A DNA stretch of 64,000 bases from Epiperipatus broadwayi (taxonomy: Eukaryota; Onychophora; Udeonychophora; Euonychophora; Peripatidae), in NCBI GenBank assembly GCA_028023455.1, contig JAQFVV010000946.1, forward strand, positions 1 through 64,000, read 5' to 3'. Made by a program: the position numbers and the translations under genes. Below the pieces are notes generated by a model. That model saw only the letters and a list, made by a program, of their open reading frames with translations. It had not been told where the DNA came from and searched no databases. Positions 1 through 13,491 of this stretch are shown in pieces (position 1 is the stretch's first letter; each line of letters begins with the position of its first letter).

Positions 1-840
1 AAAAGGAACAGAGTATAAAACAGATAGGCAAGTCATTATGTGTTTTATGCAATATTTATTTAATTAATTGGTGAAGAAAAGTTGCTTTGATAAAAATGAA
101 ATTTAGAATTGGAAGTTGCTATATACAGGGACAAGATTTATGTTTACCAGCTGTATATGCATTTGCAATAAGTTAATAAGACAACATTAAGTAACAGTAA
201 TAAAAACAAGTGTATTCACATGCTAAGGATGAGAATATAATACAATGATCACTTTAACTTCTTTAGGCAATACCAATAATTGTCCACATGATAAATTGTT
301 CATAGGCACAAATATTATATACAAGCCCAATTATCTGGGTGTATCTATTTACTTCAATGTGGACACAAATATTCTAATCTCATTTCTAATATCTGTCTTT
401 GACCATTTTCCTGACTTCTACAATGATAGCACAAACATTGCATCTTTTTGTTTACAAGATTGCACAACTGCTCACACACTGTATAAAATGTTGCTCTTTT
501 TGCTAGATTGCATCTGGTCATAATTATACAGTTCATTCTACTTAATAGAGCTCATTTACATATATTTTACCCAATATTAAATCTAGATTTTTGGCATTAT
601 GCTAATTTTTTAGAGTACATTTGTAGTCATAATAATTTTAATGTACTGTACATAATTTGCACATAGACAGTCCAATAGTAGAAAATTTTATTACTATAGA
701 TTGGCTTCATGAATATATGGCAATGCTTATAGATACTTGATAGGATGTCAACAAAATATTAAGAAGTAGTAACAATGAAATTTATAAAAAGCTTAGAGCT
801 AAAGTAAATACTTGAAAATATGAAACAATAAATATAAACA
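1..840. other. Unassigned AT-rich stretch
   Basis: There is no supported gene. Overlapping short frames on both strands at 245-536 match no family I recognise and have no splice context or codon bias that would favour one of them. Confidence 0.4.
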
Positions 841-921
841 GAGATGATGAACGAGATAAGTGACAGTTTGATAGAAAAGAGAGATAATGAACGAGATAAG
901 TGACAGTTTGACAGAAAAGAA
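841..921. repeat. 41-bp tandem duplication
   Basis: Two adjacent copies of a 40-41 bp unit containing GAACGAGATAAGTGACAGTT differ at a few positions. It is a simple local duplication. Confidence 0.85.
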
Positions 922-1317
922 TAGTGCTTTTTAATATGAAACTAGCAGAATAAGAACTTCAATAGCGAACTATATTTTTATTAATGTTATAAAGATATTC
1001 TCTTAAAGTTGGTTTAAAAGGAACCTCAATAAAAATCAGGAATGAAAGTGAATAATAAAAATGATAAAGTGCAAGTAGTATAGAATACCATAACACATAA
1101 AGGAAGAGAGTATAAAATTTAAATTATATGAGCTAAATTCAAACTAATTTGATTTCTGGCAAAATAAAGTCATACTTACTGAATATACCTGGTCAATTTA
1201 AAAAGTAGTATAAAATTAAGACATTTGAAATTTGATAGCCATTGTGGATACACATAATAATTTATTATAATTTGTAAAAATAATTTAGTTTACTTCTCCA
1301 TTAATTGTAATAGTATA

Positions 1318-1502
1318 TACAAGCGCTTTAAAATGCTGGGTGAAGAGCTGTTAGTAGCAAACCATCAAAATGACTTAATCCAGGCTAAGCGCTTTCGAGG
1401 TGTTATCGGGATAACACTCGAAAGCGCTTAGTCTGGATTAATTCATTTTAATGGTTTGCTGATAACAGCTTCTTCAAACAGCCTTTTAAAGTGCATGTAT
1501 AT
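1318..1502. repeat. Hairpin (MITE-like) element of about 185 bp
   Basis: Two imperfectly complementary arms of about 90 bp meet at GTGTTATCGGGATAACAC (1399-1416). Outer ends read TATATACAAGCGCTTTAAAA on the left and its near reverse complement on the right. It has no coding capacity. The form fits a miniature foldback DNA element; the parent transposase is unknown. Confidence 0.75.
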
Positions 1503-2550
1503 ATTATAATTTGTAATAATAAGACAATATTTACATTTCTTAAAAAACTTACATTTATTTATTTTTCAATTTAATTTAACATTTACTGGAATATGAGTTT
1601 AATGTTTTTTAAAAATAATTTTTTAACAATGTCGAATTATAGGTAAGCATCTTCTTCGAAGAATGTTGACTATAATCAATTTTTGTTTTTAATATTGTTC
1701 ACTGATAAAAAATGTGCTTTGCACAAATATGACTTGTGAATGAAAAAAGTATTTGTATTGCTTTTTTATATAATATTTGGAAATTCATTCTTAAGGGATA
1801 ACCAAAATGATGTAGTATCTATTGTTAAATATTTTAATTCCAATTCTCTATCATTTATTATTTCTGTTAATTCATCGTCTTTTCTATAGTAATTAAATTT
1901 GCTAATGTACATGCACGTAAAACAAAGTGATTTCTAATCCATTCCAGAAATACCTATTATATCAAATGTAAGTGCAGGGAAATGTTTTTTTAAAATTTAT
2001 ATACAATAAATTTAAAGTAAGTAAAATTTGTTAAAAAAAGTCCAGTTTACACTTTTTTGTTAATTCAAACATTACTACTGCATTTTATCTTTTAATCCTT
2101 TTCTTTCTCAGCAGTATTTTTTCTTTGAAAATATTATTTTTGTTTTTAGATATGGGAATATTTTCATGATTTTCCTGCATACAATTATTGAGAGTGTTCA
2201 TATACTAAAATATATCTCCAAGAAATATAATTTTATTACACTAAATCTCATCCAAAGTAGATCACCTAATTAGAAATGTTGCATTTTTTAAAAAGTTGAT
2301 ACTTATTCTTTTAATTCATAAAGTCTTGAAAGAACACTTCCTCAAGATAAATATTTCATTTCTGATAGCAACAAGAGTTGTAGTAAAAATCACCCATAAA
2401 GGAATGTAATTATGAAAGCAATCTTGATTAAATGGCCTACTTTTTATATAATTAACAATTTTAATATTATTATATGGACCGTTTTGTTTGTAATTCAGGC
2501 ACTAATGATTGTCGTGCTAGTACTTCTCTATGTAGAAAATAATGTGGAAA
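1503..2550. other. Unassigned AT-rich stretch
   Basis: This is low-complexity sequence with no gene, RNA or repeat structure that can be supported. It borders the hAT remnant and may include its unrecognisable end. Confidence 0.35.
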
Positions 2551-3060
2551 AATAATTTTTGAATGCTTTTTTGTGCAAGGTTAATAAATTCTTTTACACT
2601 TCTGGATGTAAACAGGACTCCTCCATATAAATATTTTTGTAAGAATCCCATGACATGTTATTACAATTGAAGTAACTATTGATCAAATCAAAAAATATCT
2701 TTATCCTTTGTTGTTGTTTATAATGGTCAACAAAAAACTGATTTATGATTTTTTCTTTGTAAACAAATCTACTAAATGCTAAAAATTGGGATTTACGATT
2801 GATATCAGTAGATTTATCCAATTGAATTGTAAATGTTTACTTCTTTGAGATGATATATTACTTGACATTCTATATTTTTAGACAAATCATGAATACATTA
2901 CAAGAAATTGTATTACATGAGAGTGAATTTTTTAAAATTTCAATTTTGTATGTTTTTTCCAAACATTATTTTTACAACTACACAGCAGGATGGTAAAATA
3001 AGGGATTTTGCAATTGTGTGAGATTTCAGTTAGAATTTCTACAACAGCATCACTCACTTC
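2551..3060 (-). pseudogene. Decayed hAT-type transposase (ZBED5/SCAND3-like)
   Basis: The minus-strand frame 2594-2821 (75 codons) reads DKSTDINRKSQFLAF then RFVYKEKIINQFF and MSWDSYKNIYMEE, a decayed version of the hAT-family core that begins DESTD and contains a RYVY segment and a SWxK/CVGxxTDG segment. The first catalytic Asp lies in the STD motif. Upstream on the same strand (2822-3060), other frames give recognisable pieces such as HTIAKSLILPS and DLSKNIECQVI, so at least two frameshifts and several stops separate them. The expected TDG segment has become MEESCL. It cannot be functional. This family is often domesticated in animals, but this copy is simply degraded. Terminal inverted repeats were not found. 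Confidence 0.6.
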
Positions 3061-3182
3061 TTGTGCTTTATCTGATATCATTGCATATTTGAACTATAGT
3101 TTTGCAGATCATTTAGTATTACAGAGTACAGGTTGGCTAAATTATTATATTGGCCTTTTGAACATGCGTATAAAAATGCGAT

Positions 3183-3241
3183 AGTAGGGACCTCTACAGG
3201 TCTTAAACCACAAGCTTACTCTTTGGAAGAAAAGAGCCTTA
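3183..3241 (+). repeat. Interspersed repeat copy 1 (GACCTCTACAGGTC family)
   Basis: About 59 bp are shared with 57628-57685, including GACCTCTACAGGTCTTAA, CACAAGCTTAC and TTGGAAGAAAAGAG. The core GACCT-ctac-AGGTC is itself palindromic. No known family is recognised. Confidence 0.7.
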
Positions 3242-3974
3242 ATAAATTTTACTTATGTAATCAATGTGCGTTTAAATAAATTTTATAATTGGCATTTTGA
3301 GTAAGTCTGTATTATAAATGTCTTTTTAATTTGTTGCGAACTGTAGTTTCATTTGCTAATGTTTCATCACAAATTACATATGTGAAGCATGGATAATTCC
3401 TTTATTATATATGAAACTAAATGATAAATAATTTTTATTATATAGATGAATAATTGTTTTTAATTTGATTGCTGATTTACTGAATGAAGAGTATTTGACA
3501 CCTTAGCATGTTTCTTTGTCCATTTTAGTTGAAGTTAAATAATGGAAATAAAAAATACAAAATCAAAAATAACAAAATTACTAAATCAACAAGTCATACA
3601 TTTTAAAAAGAAATACACACGTTAAGTAAACATACTTGGAAGATTTTTAAAACAAGAATTTGCATAGATAGTTGTGCCTAACTATTTCATTATTTCAAAT
3701 CTAGATAGAATTTCAACATGTTTAATATGAAGATACATGTCCTGACTACTTCAGGTACAATAAGGATTTGCTGAATCAAAATTTTCTTATGCAACACTGC
3801 CACAACATGGCTTTATTCAGTCCAAATAATTTTGACATTTATTAGAAATTCTTGGAAAATTCTTCCCAAATTGGTTCATTTATAGACAAGTCACAGAACC
3901 CCATTTTTCAAGGCTACACCCTACTCACTTTAGAAATAACAATGTTATGCACATATATTTTTGTTCATTCACAT

Positions 3975-4006
<32 letters not shown>

Positions 4007-5035
4007 TCCTAGAAATATGTGTACATTTATTTATTATAATAATGACATATTCTTATAATAAATTTTAAAAGATTTTAATTTTGATATGTACATTTATTGT
4101 GATTTGGACTTCTTTTGGAAATTATTTAATTAATGATCTTTAAAAAATTCTGGGCACCACACATATAATCCTCTCAAAGCACACTGGTTGAAAATCACTA
4201 ACCTGGGATATTGCATTAAATAAAATAAAGAATTTGAGAGAATTTTGTTTTTTAAATTTATTTTTTGTAATAAAAAAAGATCTATTTTGGCCGATAAACG
4301 ATCTTAAGCAAATAATTAAAATCCAGATAGCTCTTTTTTTTTAATTTTTGAGACTATGCCTAAGATGGATGATGTAATCATTCTAATTTAATTGTTCCTT
4401 TTTTCTAATCACAATATATTATTAAAAATTGAGAAAAAATGAATAACAAATTATGTTTAAGTATGATATATATTAGAACACATAGTTTCAAAAATTAAAC
4501 AAAGAATTGGAAAAACAGAATTCTGTCAAATTGTTGATGGTATTCAATGTGACAGACCAGAATGTTTAGTTATATGTTATGGATAATGTGGACTAATATT
4601 ACTCCTAATGTTAGGCTGCATACTACTTATATAACAAGACTGTGAAAAATATAGTGCACATGCTAGTTTTCTTGAATTTATCAACTTGAACAAGAGCATT
4701 TACTCAATATAGAAAATATTAAGCTGATTTGTTGTGAACCGATATGGAAAAAAAGATAAAAGGATATTATTGCACATTACAGCAATGAAAACTTTCTTTA
4801 ACAAAAGATTAAACAACATCCCATTAAGTATTCATAGAAATATTTAAATTTGAACACTAAGGATCCAGCCTAACTTTGAATAACCAAAAGTCATGATTAT
4901 AGTGCATCACTTTAAAATTGCATTCAAAAAAATAATAACCATCTGTGTTTAAGGATTAATTATTTTCTTTATGAACCACACATTATTAATGGTCCACTAT
5001 TTATTACATACATATATACAACCCCTTTCCACACA

Positions 5036-5038
<3 letters not shown>
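3242..5038. other. AT-rich stretch with (CA)n(TA)n microsatellite at 3972-4006
   Basis: A compound CA/TA microsatellite is present; otherwise no gene. A short frame at 3852-4058 is partly a translation of that microsatellite. Confidence 0.5.

Positions 5039-5120
<82 letters not shown>
5039..5120. repeat. (AT)n microsatellite, about 41 units
   Basis: This is a pure AT dinucleotide array of about 82 bp, preceded by a cytosine-rich stretch (acccctttccacacactc). Confidence 0.95.
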
Positions 5121-5122
<2 letters not shown>

Positions 5123-8100
5123 TAACCCTTTATAAAGAAATTAATCCATTAGTTTATATCTAGAAATTTATTTTATTTCTTTTATTGATATAATTACCAG
5201 TATTAATTAGTTATTATTATTATTTCCAACCCAATATCTAACCAGTTAGTTAGTTGGTTTATCCGCACTTGTGCCACTAATTTTTATCTGGTTGGTTGCT
5301 ATGGCAACCAAAATAAAAAAGCAACATATCTATTAATTTTCCAATATGATCTAAAATACTTTTCATATAATACAATTGTACATACAATTCTCTTAAGCTA
5401 TGCCACGCTTGTAATATTGATCATAATTGATCACTCCTTAATTTAAGAGCACTTATAATAATGACATTAATCTCAGGGTTCTCTGTTATATTTAAGAAAA
5501 TGCTCGGCAGTATTGTGTTGTCGCATATGACTGACATTCTGGTCGGCTATAGGAAACATTTACCTTATTTAAATTCCGGGTATCCTCATCCCCATATCAA
5601 CTATTATAATATTTAAAGAGATGATAACCAGATTCAATAACAACGCATAATTTTGAATAATACAGCCCTTTTTATCCAGAATCTCAGTCGGAATGATGAA
5701 AAGACAAGGGTGCTTTTGTGTCCTTCCATCATCCATGACAACACAATAATTTAACTAAGATTTATTACTTAGACACTTCACTTAAATGTGTACGGAACAA
5801 TGTGCAACCAAAGCTAGTAGTTTGGGAATAAAGTCATTTTTACACACACATAAAATAAAATGTCTTGGTCTGAAGTTTTCAATCCCATAAATAATTCTTA
5901 TTAAACGGAAAAATATAATGAAATATTCCAATCTGCTTAAATTTATCTGTCTGGTGTATTGAGTTTTAGGAGTTTAATGATTTCGGACTCAAGGAAAGTA
6001 TTGCAAGTATTATGCAAATACACTTTTATTTAGCACACAAGAAAAATGACTCTAAACAACGTGTAACAAGACTATAATTTATTATTAAAGTTTAACAAGA
6101 TTATAATTTATTATTACAGTTTAACAGGACTATACTTTATTCTTAAAACACTAAACAAACATATATAATTTATTCGATCCCATATGGATAAAACAACATG
6201 TAACTAACATTAATTTGTCTATACTTTTAGACCTGGATTAGAACTACTACTTCATCTTTTTACAATTATGCAAATTGAATAAAAAAAATACATATTATTA
6301 TCGATACATCAACTCATCCGTTTAGTGTATCTTATATGAGCTTCTACTTAACTTTATTAACTAAATATTAGTTTTGGAATAAAAACAATCTGATTATATG
6401 CAATACGTAAAACGATTTTTATGATAATATATTTAATTAAACGATGGTTTGTATTTAGATAACTTATTATAATTTATGGGCTATTTATCAAACGTTACAC
6501 TTACTATTTTTATATTTAACTTAATACCACTTAAGTTGTGATACACACTTTATTCATAAGGATAATTTACATTATTAGTGTTGCTTACTCATTAACCAGA
6601 ATTAAACATTGTATTTGAATCCTCCATTGGTAAATAAGCGTTTCTAAATCACGCAATTTTAAACTTACTCTCTCCATTGACTTACATGTGAATTACTAGC
6701 AATATTCCGCCGCACAATCCAGATATTGATCATAGTACTAGCGCACTATTTATACTAAAATGGATCTTGAGGAATTAACACCTCCAATATACCCGTTATC
6801 TTGCCCTAACTTTCTAAACAAAACACAATAATCAACACCTTCCGTGGTGGAATTATCTCTATTTTCTCATGAGGAATATGGAATAACACCGAAGGTCAGT
6901 AGAGTTAACTACTACATTAAAATATTTTGGTGGTTTCTTGCCTTTTACTTGGGCATAATACGAACACACACCAAATATAATCCTCTCCTGGGATTTAAAC
7001 GAATGAAGTATACTACATGCGAGATAAATTCTTGATCGTCCTAACTATGAGAAGCGATCACTTGGGCTATAAAACATGCCCGAATACTAGATTTAACTAT
7101 TCCCCTCATGGAAAACAAAGCTTTTGGGGAAATCATTTTCATCCCACAAAATAAACATATTATAAAGATTACCTATGCTGATATTAAGCATATACTGATG
7201 CTTTATCTGGGCAAGACAAGCAAATACACTAATTATACTAAAATTATGTTACGGGGTATACTTAGATCAACATCTGAAATCAATGGATATCACAGAATAA
7301 AAGTATAATAATTTTCATTTTACCAAAGGAACATTCAACAAGTAATTGGTAGCATATTATCTTGAACTAAATAAAGTGAATGTGTTAATAAAGAATAATT
7401 GGGAATAAGTTCCTCAATTAATACAGTATAAATTCGTTTCAAGCTTTAGACAAGAAATATCTTGTATAGCAATTCTTTTTAATTACTTCTGATAATTTTT
7501 TTTTTTTTTATTATTTACTTTACCTATTAAGTATCTAAATGTTTTTCTTTTACGCATCTAACATATAAAATTTATACCCATAATTGCATATAATAGTTAA
7601 AACACATTTTATAAAAAAATTTTCCATGTCAAATATAAATTTAACCTAGAATAATTACATGAAAACATACCTTTATGATTACAAGGTCATTTAAATATTA
7701 CTTGACTATACAGCCTTTAACCTGTTGATATAAAAAAAAATACACATAATTTTACAAATTAGTAAAAAAAAATCATTACTTAACAAGTGCTTATTATCTC
7801 ACTAGAAAAATGTTTTCCGTTGGGCAATTTATCCAGATGAAGAACTTGATCCAGTCGTAGTTCACGAAGCAAATTTAAAATAAGAAACACATTTTATTAT
7901 TTCATTTATATAAAAGTTGCCTCCATTCTGGTGCACTTAATAAATTAGGCAAAGAAAAACATAGCAGCGTTGGATGTTAACTCTTCCTTGAATTAAACTG
8001 CTATAATTTTGGGATCCAAGAAAACAATACATATTCTAACGTAGACGAATATTTTATTCTAAACGATAACACACACAATTCTTTTCCTTTTCTATTATTG

Positions 8101-9514
8101 ATGATACGTACCATTTTTAGCTAGCTGGCTTATGAATAAAAAAATAATGCGCGAATTTTCCAAGATACTATTATTATAATGACTGCAACTGACTTACGTG
8201 GATATGAAGTTTTAATGACTCCAATTGATGTATAATATAACATATTATATTATGGTTATAATTAAGTCACTAATGTTTTTAGTTTTTGTTCCTACTCTGG
8301 GAATTGTAATTTTTCTTTAATAGGGAATTCTCCGTAAAATGCACACATACAAATTTTCCGATATTTGCCTTGAGAAAATTTATATATATATATTTTTTTA
8401 AAAAAAATATACAGGTGCATAAGTAAATATCATTTATCATTAATATTATTTCTAGATAATTTTCAGTGAATAAAACATATTTTAACGTGGGGAACTTACA
8501 TTATTTTCAAAGGCAGACAATTTCTTTTAGAAAGAGCGCGAAATTTTTCTAGTTAACTTTCCTTGGCTTTTATAATATGTCTTTTAATTATAATTTTTCT
8601 TTTATACCATGAAAAGATCATTAAATAAGGTAAAGTTAACAAATAATTGATTATTTCCTGGAAATTACTTATATTACTTAATTTAAATATAATGACATTT
8701 TCCGTGATTGCTGTAGTTAATATGGTCATTTTGAACTTTAGCACAAGATAGTATATTTTTGCGTATAAAAAGCTTTAAATAGGTCGATAGCAAAAGAAGA
8801 TCAGGATGTCCCACCAAAAAGGATTAGCTACACATTATATTATTAAAATTTTACTTGACTTATATTTATTTCTGCAATTAAAAATGAAAAAAAATTTGTT
8901 ACCGAATTTCAGCACTGCTCCTTCTTTGAAAAACTAATGTCAGACAATCTTTCTTCAAAAAAAAAAAAAATTGGCGGTCTTGTTTTAGCGACCTCTTACA
9001 GAAAAATAATCATTTAATTATACCATAAATAAAAGAAAGAAAAAAAACCCATTACAATCATATAGTTTTAGTATTATTTACCTGGATTACAAAGTAATTT
9101 GACACTATAAAAAAATAATAAATACATTAAATTAACAATCATTGATGTATAATTCTTTAAACATTATATATAAAAAAATTACCAGAAGTTATTGTGCTTT
9201 ATGATAAGACACTCATCCACTCTCCCCTCTACCCATCCAAAATCAATTACTGTTTATGATATGTGCTTTTATACTATATTAAATTGCTCTTATTGTTAAT
9301 ATTTTAATTAAATTATTCATGCTCTTCTTCAAAATGACATTGAATTACTAAATTTATTAGTTATTTGCTTAAAACACGTTAAAGTGAGTAAATAGCATAT
9401 TTTATTAATCACTTAATATTATTATCATTTTATTTTTTTATTTTCTAAAAAAGGATAGCATTGTTTTCCTGTGGAAATAATGCCAAATAAACCAAGTGTC
9501 AATAACACTAGGTT

Positions 9515-9516
<2 letters not shown>
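5121..9516. other. Unassigned region with small ORFs
   Basis: Sequence complexity is higher around 5400-7450 than on either side, and two unrecognised frames occur on the + strand (6844-7035 and 7108-7308). They match no family I know, and no splice or element borders were found. The block could be an old interspersed repeat or LTR remnant. 7450-9516 is ordinary AT-rich sequence. Confidence 0.35.
6061..6147. repeat. 29-bp tandem repeat, three copies
   Basis: Three adjacent 29-bp units begin GTGTAACAAG, GTTTAACAAG and GTTTAACAGG, each followed by an ACTATAATTTATTATT-like segment with a few changes. Confidence 0.85.
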
Positions 9517-9558
<42 letters not shown>

Positions 9559-9568
9559 AACCTAGTAT
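9505..9568. repeat. (AT)n array inside a palindrome
   Basis: About 19 AT units are bounded by ACTAGGTTACAAT on the left and its exact reverse complement ATTGTAACCTAGT on the right, so the whole block can form a cruciform. It directly abuts the Penelope-type foldback that follows. Confidence 0.9.
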
Positions 9569-9838
9569 ATTGATACAAAGATGTTCATGGGTTGCATATA
9601 TAAAGACATATTTTGCGGGTTCATCCGTGTTAAAAAATTTAAATATTAATATATCAACGTTTCGACTTGATCACACAAATCATCTACTGGGTGATAAAAG
9701 GTAGAAAGTCGGTTATAAGGGCACTACAATCACTGATTTGAAAAAAAAAAACATTAAAGTTCCACCAATAGCAAAAATGTTAAATTAAAAATGTTTTTTA
9801 ACACAGATGCACCCGCAAAGTGTCTTTTATATATTAGT
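9567..9838. mobile_element. Reduced Penelope-like foldback element
   Basis: The left part matches the outer and inner left-arm sequence of the elements at 17.7 kb and 24.7 kb: ACATATTTTGCGGGTTCATC, then CGTTTCGACTTGATCACACA and GATAAAAGGTAGAAAG. The right end is an inverted copy of only the outer 40-45 bp (TTTTTTAACACAGATGCACC...). The GIY-YIG coding part is missing. The left edge carries ATACAAAGATGTTCATGGGT next to an (AT)n array, as in the 18.5 kb copy. Confidence 0.75.
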
Positions 9839-10118
9839 TATGACAAATTTTTAATCTTCGAATTTTCAGCTATAATTCATATATTCTTTAATATAATAAT
9901 ATTAAAGAATTTAAATCATTTTCTATACAAATTTAAACAACAATTACATTATTATGATGATTAAAAGCTTTCCATTTAGATTCTTTACTATTTATTGAAT
10001 TTTAGTTAAAATATTTTTTTTATTTTGTTTAATTTCACAATGAATAATTTCTGTTAATTTAATAATTATCTGGTAAAAATTTACAGTTGTTCAATGTGAA
10101 TTTAAAATTATAATTTAG
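9839..10118. other. Intron sequence before the first visible exon
   Basis: This is AT-rich sequence leading to the acceptor at 10118. No further repeat was identified. Confidence 0.6.
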
Positions 10119-10229
10119 CTTTTAGAAGGATACCATACTAATTACCTAATAAAGGCATTAGTTGATGGAATTGATTGGTATATTATGCCTGTAGCTAATC
10201 CAGATGGATATCATTTTACCTGGACAAAA
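10119..10229 (+). CDS. Carboxypeptidase exon: NPDG strand
   Basis: This exon encodes 37 residues in phase 0, from LLEGYHTNYL to YHFTWTK. It contains DGIDWYIMPVANPDGYHFTW, which matches the family segment leading into the conserved NPDG turn of M14A enzymes. The acceptor is ...tttag before 10119; an in-frame TAG immediately upstream (10116-10118) shows that the frame must begin at this splice site. The donor is AAA|gtaaac at 10230. A slightly later AG at 10124-10125 is a weaker alternative acceptor, which would change phase and lose the ELL-like helix end. The next exon continues at DRMWRKTRS exactly as in the family. Confidence 0.9.
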
Positions 10230-13200
10230 GTAAACTAATTTAATTATAAACTTTATTTAATTTGCACTAATAGTTTATATTTTAGTAGAGTGTTTATTAC
10301 TTATTGATAGGATGTATATGTATATTTACATGTGTGTATGTTTATTTAATGATTAATATTTATTACACTTTAAAAGTAAAGCTAAAACATAGGTTCAGCA
10401 CACATAGAAATATACCCCCACCCAACACCAATGATGAAAGCAACTTTTTTAATATATACTTTTTTATCATAGGATATTGATTTCCAACTTTTATTTTTTA
10501 ATGCTGTTAATTTATGTCTCTATTTCTACTTCCTAATGTAAACATGTGTCAGAAACAAGCTTATGGATTTGATTATTTTTTTAATTGTATATAGATAATA
10601 ACAAGAAACTAGTCTTGAAATCTGGTTGGTTCTGTCAATTGGTTTTTATTTATTATTGATGCTTGAGCAAATAGATTTAGAATTTAGTAATAATTAATTA
10701 TTTTTACATAATTGATTGTAGAATTTAGTGATATGATGTGGATTGCAGTTATTAAACTAAAAACTCATATTATGATTTAAAATGCTTTGTTTTGACATAC
10801 ATATATATAAATATAATGATACACCTTATCATTTTTTAAAATAAAGAATATGCATTATATTATGTTGACAAATGTTTATATTAACAGAAATATGACTAAA
10901 GTCTTCGCTAGCTGCAATGGAGACCAATGGAACATTGTTTTACTTTTAGTATAGTTTTTTGTACATTGATAAGAATCACAACAAACATATTGTGTATTAT
11001 TTTAGTTGAAATTTAGCAAGTTGAAGAAAATAATCTATATTCCATTGAAAAATGTTGTCTATAAAATCAGACAAAACATGGTTAGTATAGAATTGAATTT
11101 CATAACTAACATAATTGAAAATGCAGTATATATATATATATATCCATTAAATATTTTGATATATATTTATATATATTCAATTTCTTATTGTTTTCTAATG
11201 AAGGATAATGTTTTAATAGTAAATGTTGTAGCAGACATAGAAAAGTTTTCAAATATTTATATTTAAAAACTTAGCTAAATTGTTAACCAACAATATATGA
11301 GATTAAATGATTTATGGTTTTTTTATATTTAAAATAACTCACTGAAATAAAAAAAAACGTGAAAAAATATGGGACCAAAATTCTTGATTTTCTAAAGAAC
11401 ATGATTTACTTCTTTCTAATTTCTTCAGGATCAATCTTGCTGAAATTAATAAATTGAATTTGCATATTATGTACTGATAAAAATTTGGAAAAGAGCTTAA
11501 TTAAAAATGCAGGTTCAATTTATAATAATATATCTGATTAATATTGGCATCCAATAAATACAGATTAATGATCTTAGATTATTGCATTATATGTGAACTA
11601 ATGCAACATTCATTTTAGTTTGACAAACACTTTTTATTTGAATAACTATCACGTCATTTGATTAGCGATGGCTACATGAAAATCAATTGAATACATATTT
11701 TTCAAAATTTCCTTTGCTAATGTTCTGGCATAATAGTTAGCAATTCTGTCTACCATGAAAGATACTGGAATTTGAATTGAGCCAAGGAAATATATTTGAT
11801 TTTTTTAAGATTATATGTGGGTTTACAGTTTTTCTTTCATATGCCTGAACCATAAAAAACTTATCTAACCATTCATTTCTGATCAGTAAATGGATATCCA
11901 ATTATTGTTATTTATAGGAAATGTTTGCCACGTTAGCTCAATGCACTTATTATAAAAAGTAAAAAAACAACATATGATACAATGTAATATAGTTTTTGAT
12001 CATGATGTTATACTCTTATGCACCCCCAGCCTAAATTTTTTAACTTTACCATCAATAGTGATAAAGATGATATGGTAACATTCCTAATACTAATATATAT
12101 ATATATCATTTTAAAATTACAGTACAAGTTTTTTAACATGAAGATTTATTGGCTAAAGTTCAATGCTAAATCAAAAATAATTTTATTGATCTCCTTAATT
12201 AATTAATTTATTTATTTATTTATTTATTTTTTGTTTCACAGTTATATTGCATTTTCTTTTTTGGTATGGTTAATTCTGATGAAAATTTCTTAGCATTTTC
12301 AATTTTTTAAATTACAATTTCTTTCTCTCCTTTAATTAAGAATTGTATTAATCAAAAACAAATTCTTTTTTTGCAATAGTAGTCAATGATATAAAATTAC
12401 AGGATTATCTTAACAATTAGGAACGTTATAATTGATGACAATTGTAAATCTCCTAGGACAAATTATAATAACTGACTACGTATAAACTTACTTAAGTCGA
12501 GAATTAATGTAAATAAATGTTTTAATGTTGGAATATGTTTTTGCGAATATTTTGCAAATAAATTTGGCTCTAAAATAATGAGGAAATGTTTGCACTGATA
12601 TTAAGTAAGATTTCGGTAATATAGGCTAAGCAAAAATACAAAAAAATTCTCACTAGATTTTTAAGCTTCATTAAAAAAGATTTTTATACCATGAAATTGG
12701 TTAGTTTAATAACCATTGATATACGTTTAAATGCATCTATGTTCTAAATTGTTATTCAATTTGAGTCATATTCTGTTTTTAAAAAGAACTAAACGATCAG
12801 AATTATTCAAAGATCTGAAAAATCGATTTCATTTTTAGTCGTAGACAGTATAGAAATCTCAGATTATATTAATATATTGAAATATTTTTACAGATTTATA
12901 AACATAGTAATATAATGGTATATAATTAAAATTTCAATCAGGATGTAATCAGGAAACAATCAAAATTGCTAATCCAAACTCAAACTACATAATATAATAA
13001 GAGCGATAGTATGTGTTTCATATATATTAAACTCCAAGCTAAAACCACTTTTGGCCTAATACTTTAGCTGTTATAGGAATAATTAATCAGCCGTAGATAC
13101 TTTATATTTGGGAAAATTTGAAATATAAGTACTTCTCTGAATTATATATAATTAAATGTAATAATTTAAAGATTTTCAAAATATATTAACATTTAAATAT

Positions 13201-13491
13201 AATGAAAATTCTTTCATTTAATGATCGAGATAAAATTTCATCTAGATTGTTATATGAAAAAAATGTATATGCAATGTTTACATGTAGACACACACGCATA
13301 TATATACATATAAATTTATGTATGAGAGTGTGTATATATAATAATTAAGTTCTTTTGAATAAAGGTTAATTTTAATTTATGATTAGACTGCGTAAATCCA
13401 ATTAAATATTGATTAAAATATTTATTAGGAACCAAAATATGTTTTAAAAATTAAGACTTTTTCATAAAAAAAATATTTATTGTATTTTTAG
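10230..13491 (+). other. Carboxypeptidase intron (3262 bp)
   Basis: The intron has GT...AG borders and is phase 0. It contains short TA-rich arrays (11128-11177, 12098-12108), a (TTTA)n run at 12194-12229 and no recognisable mobile element. Small frames such as 11006-11266 and 12018-12206 are AT-rich chance frames. Confidence 0.85.

Noticed and set aside
5411-7440. A further LTR starting TGTAATATTGATCATAATTG
   Set aside because: The start resembles the other LTRs, but no matching end, primer site, polypurine tract or target duplication could be found.
1-10118. The upstream carboxypeptidase exon with the HxxE zinc ligands (HAREW-like motif)
   Set aside because: No codon string for this motif with a usable splice site was found on the + strand; it is assumed to lie left of the window.
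12018-12206. Small intron frames (also 11006-11266, 58835-59023, 59529-59792) as genes
   Set aside because: They are AT-driven composition (Ile, Tyr, Asn, Lys, Phe) with no motif or splice context.
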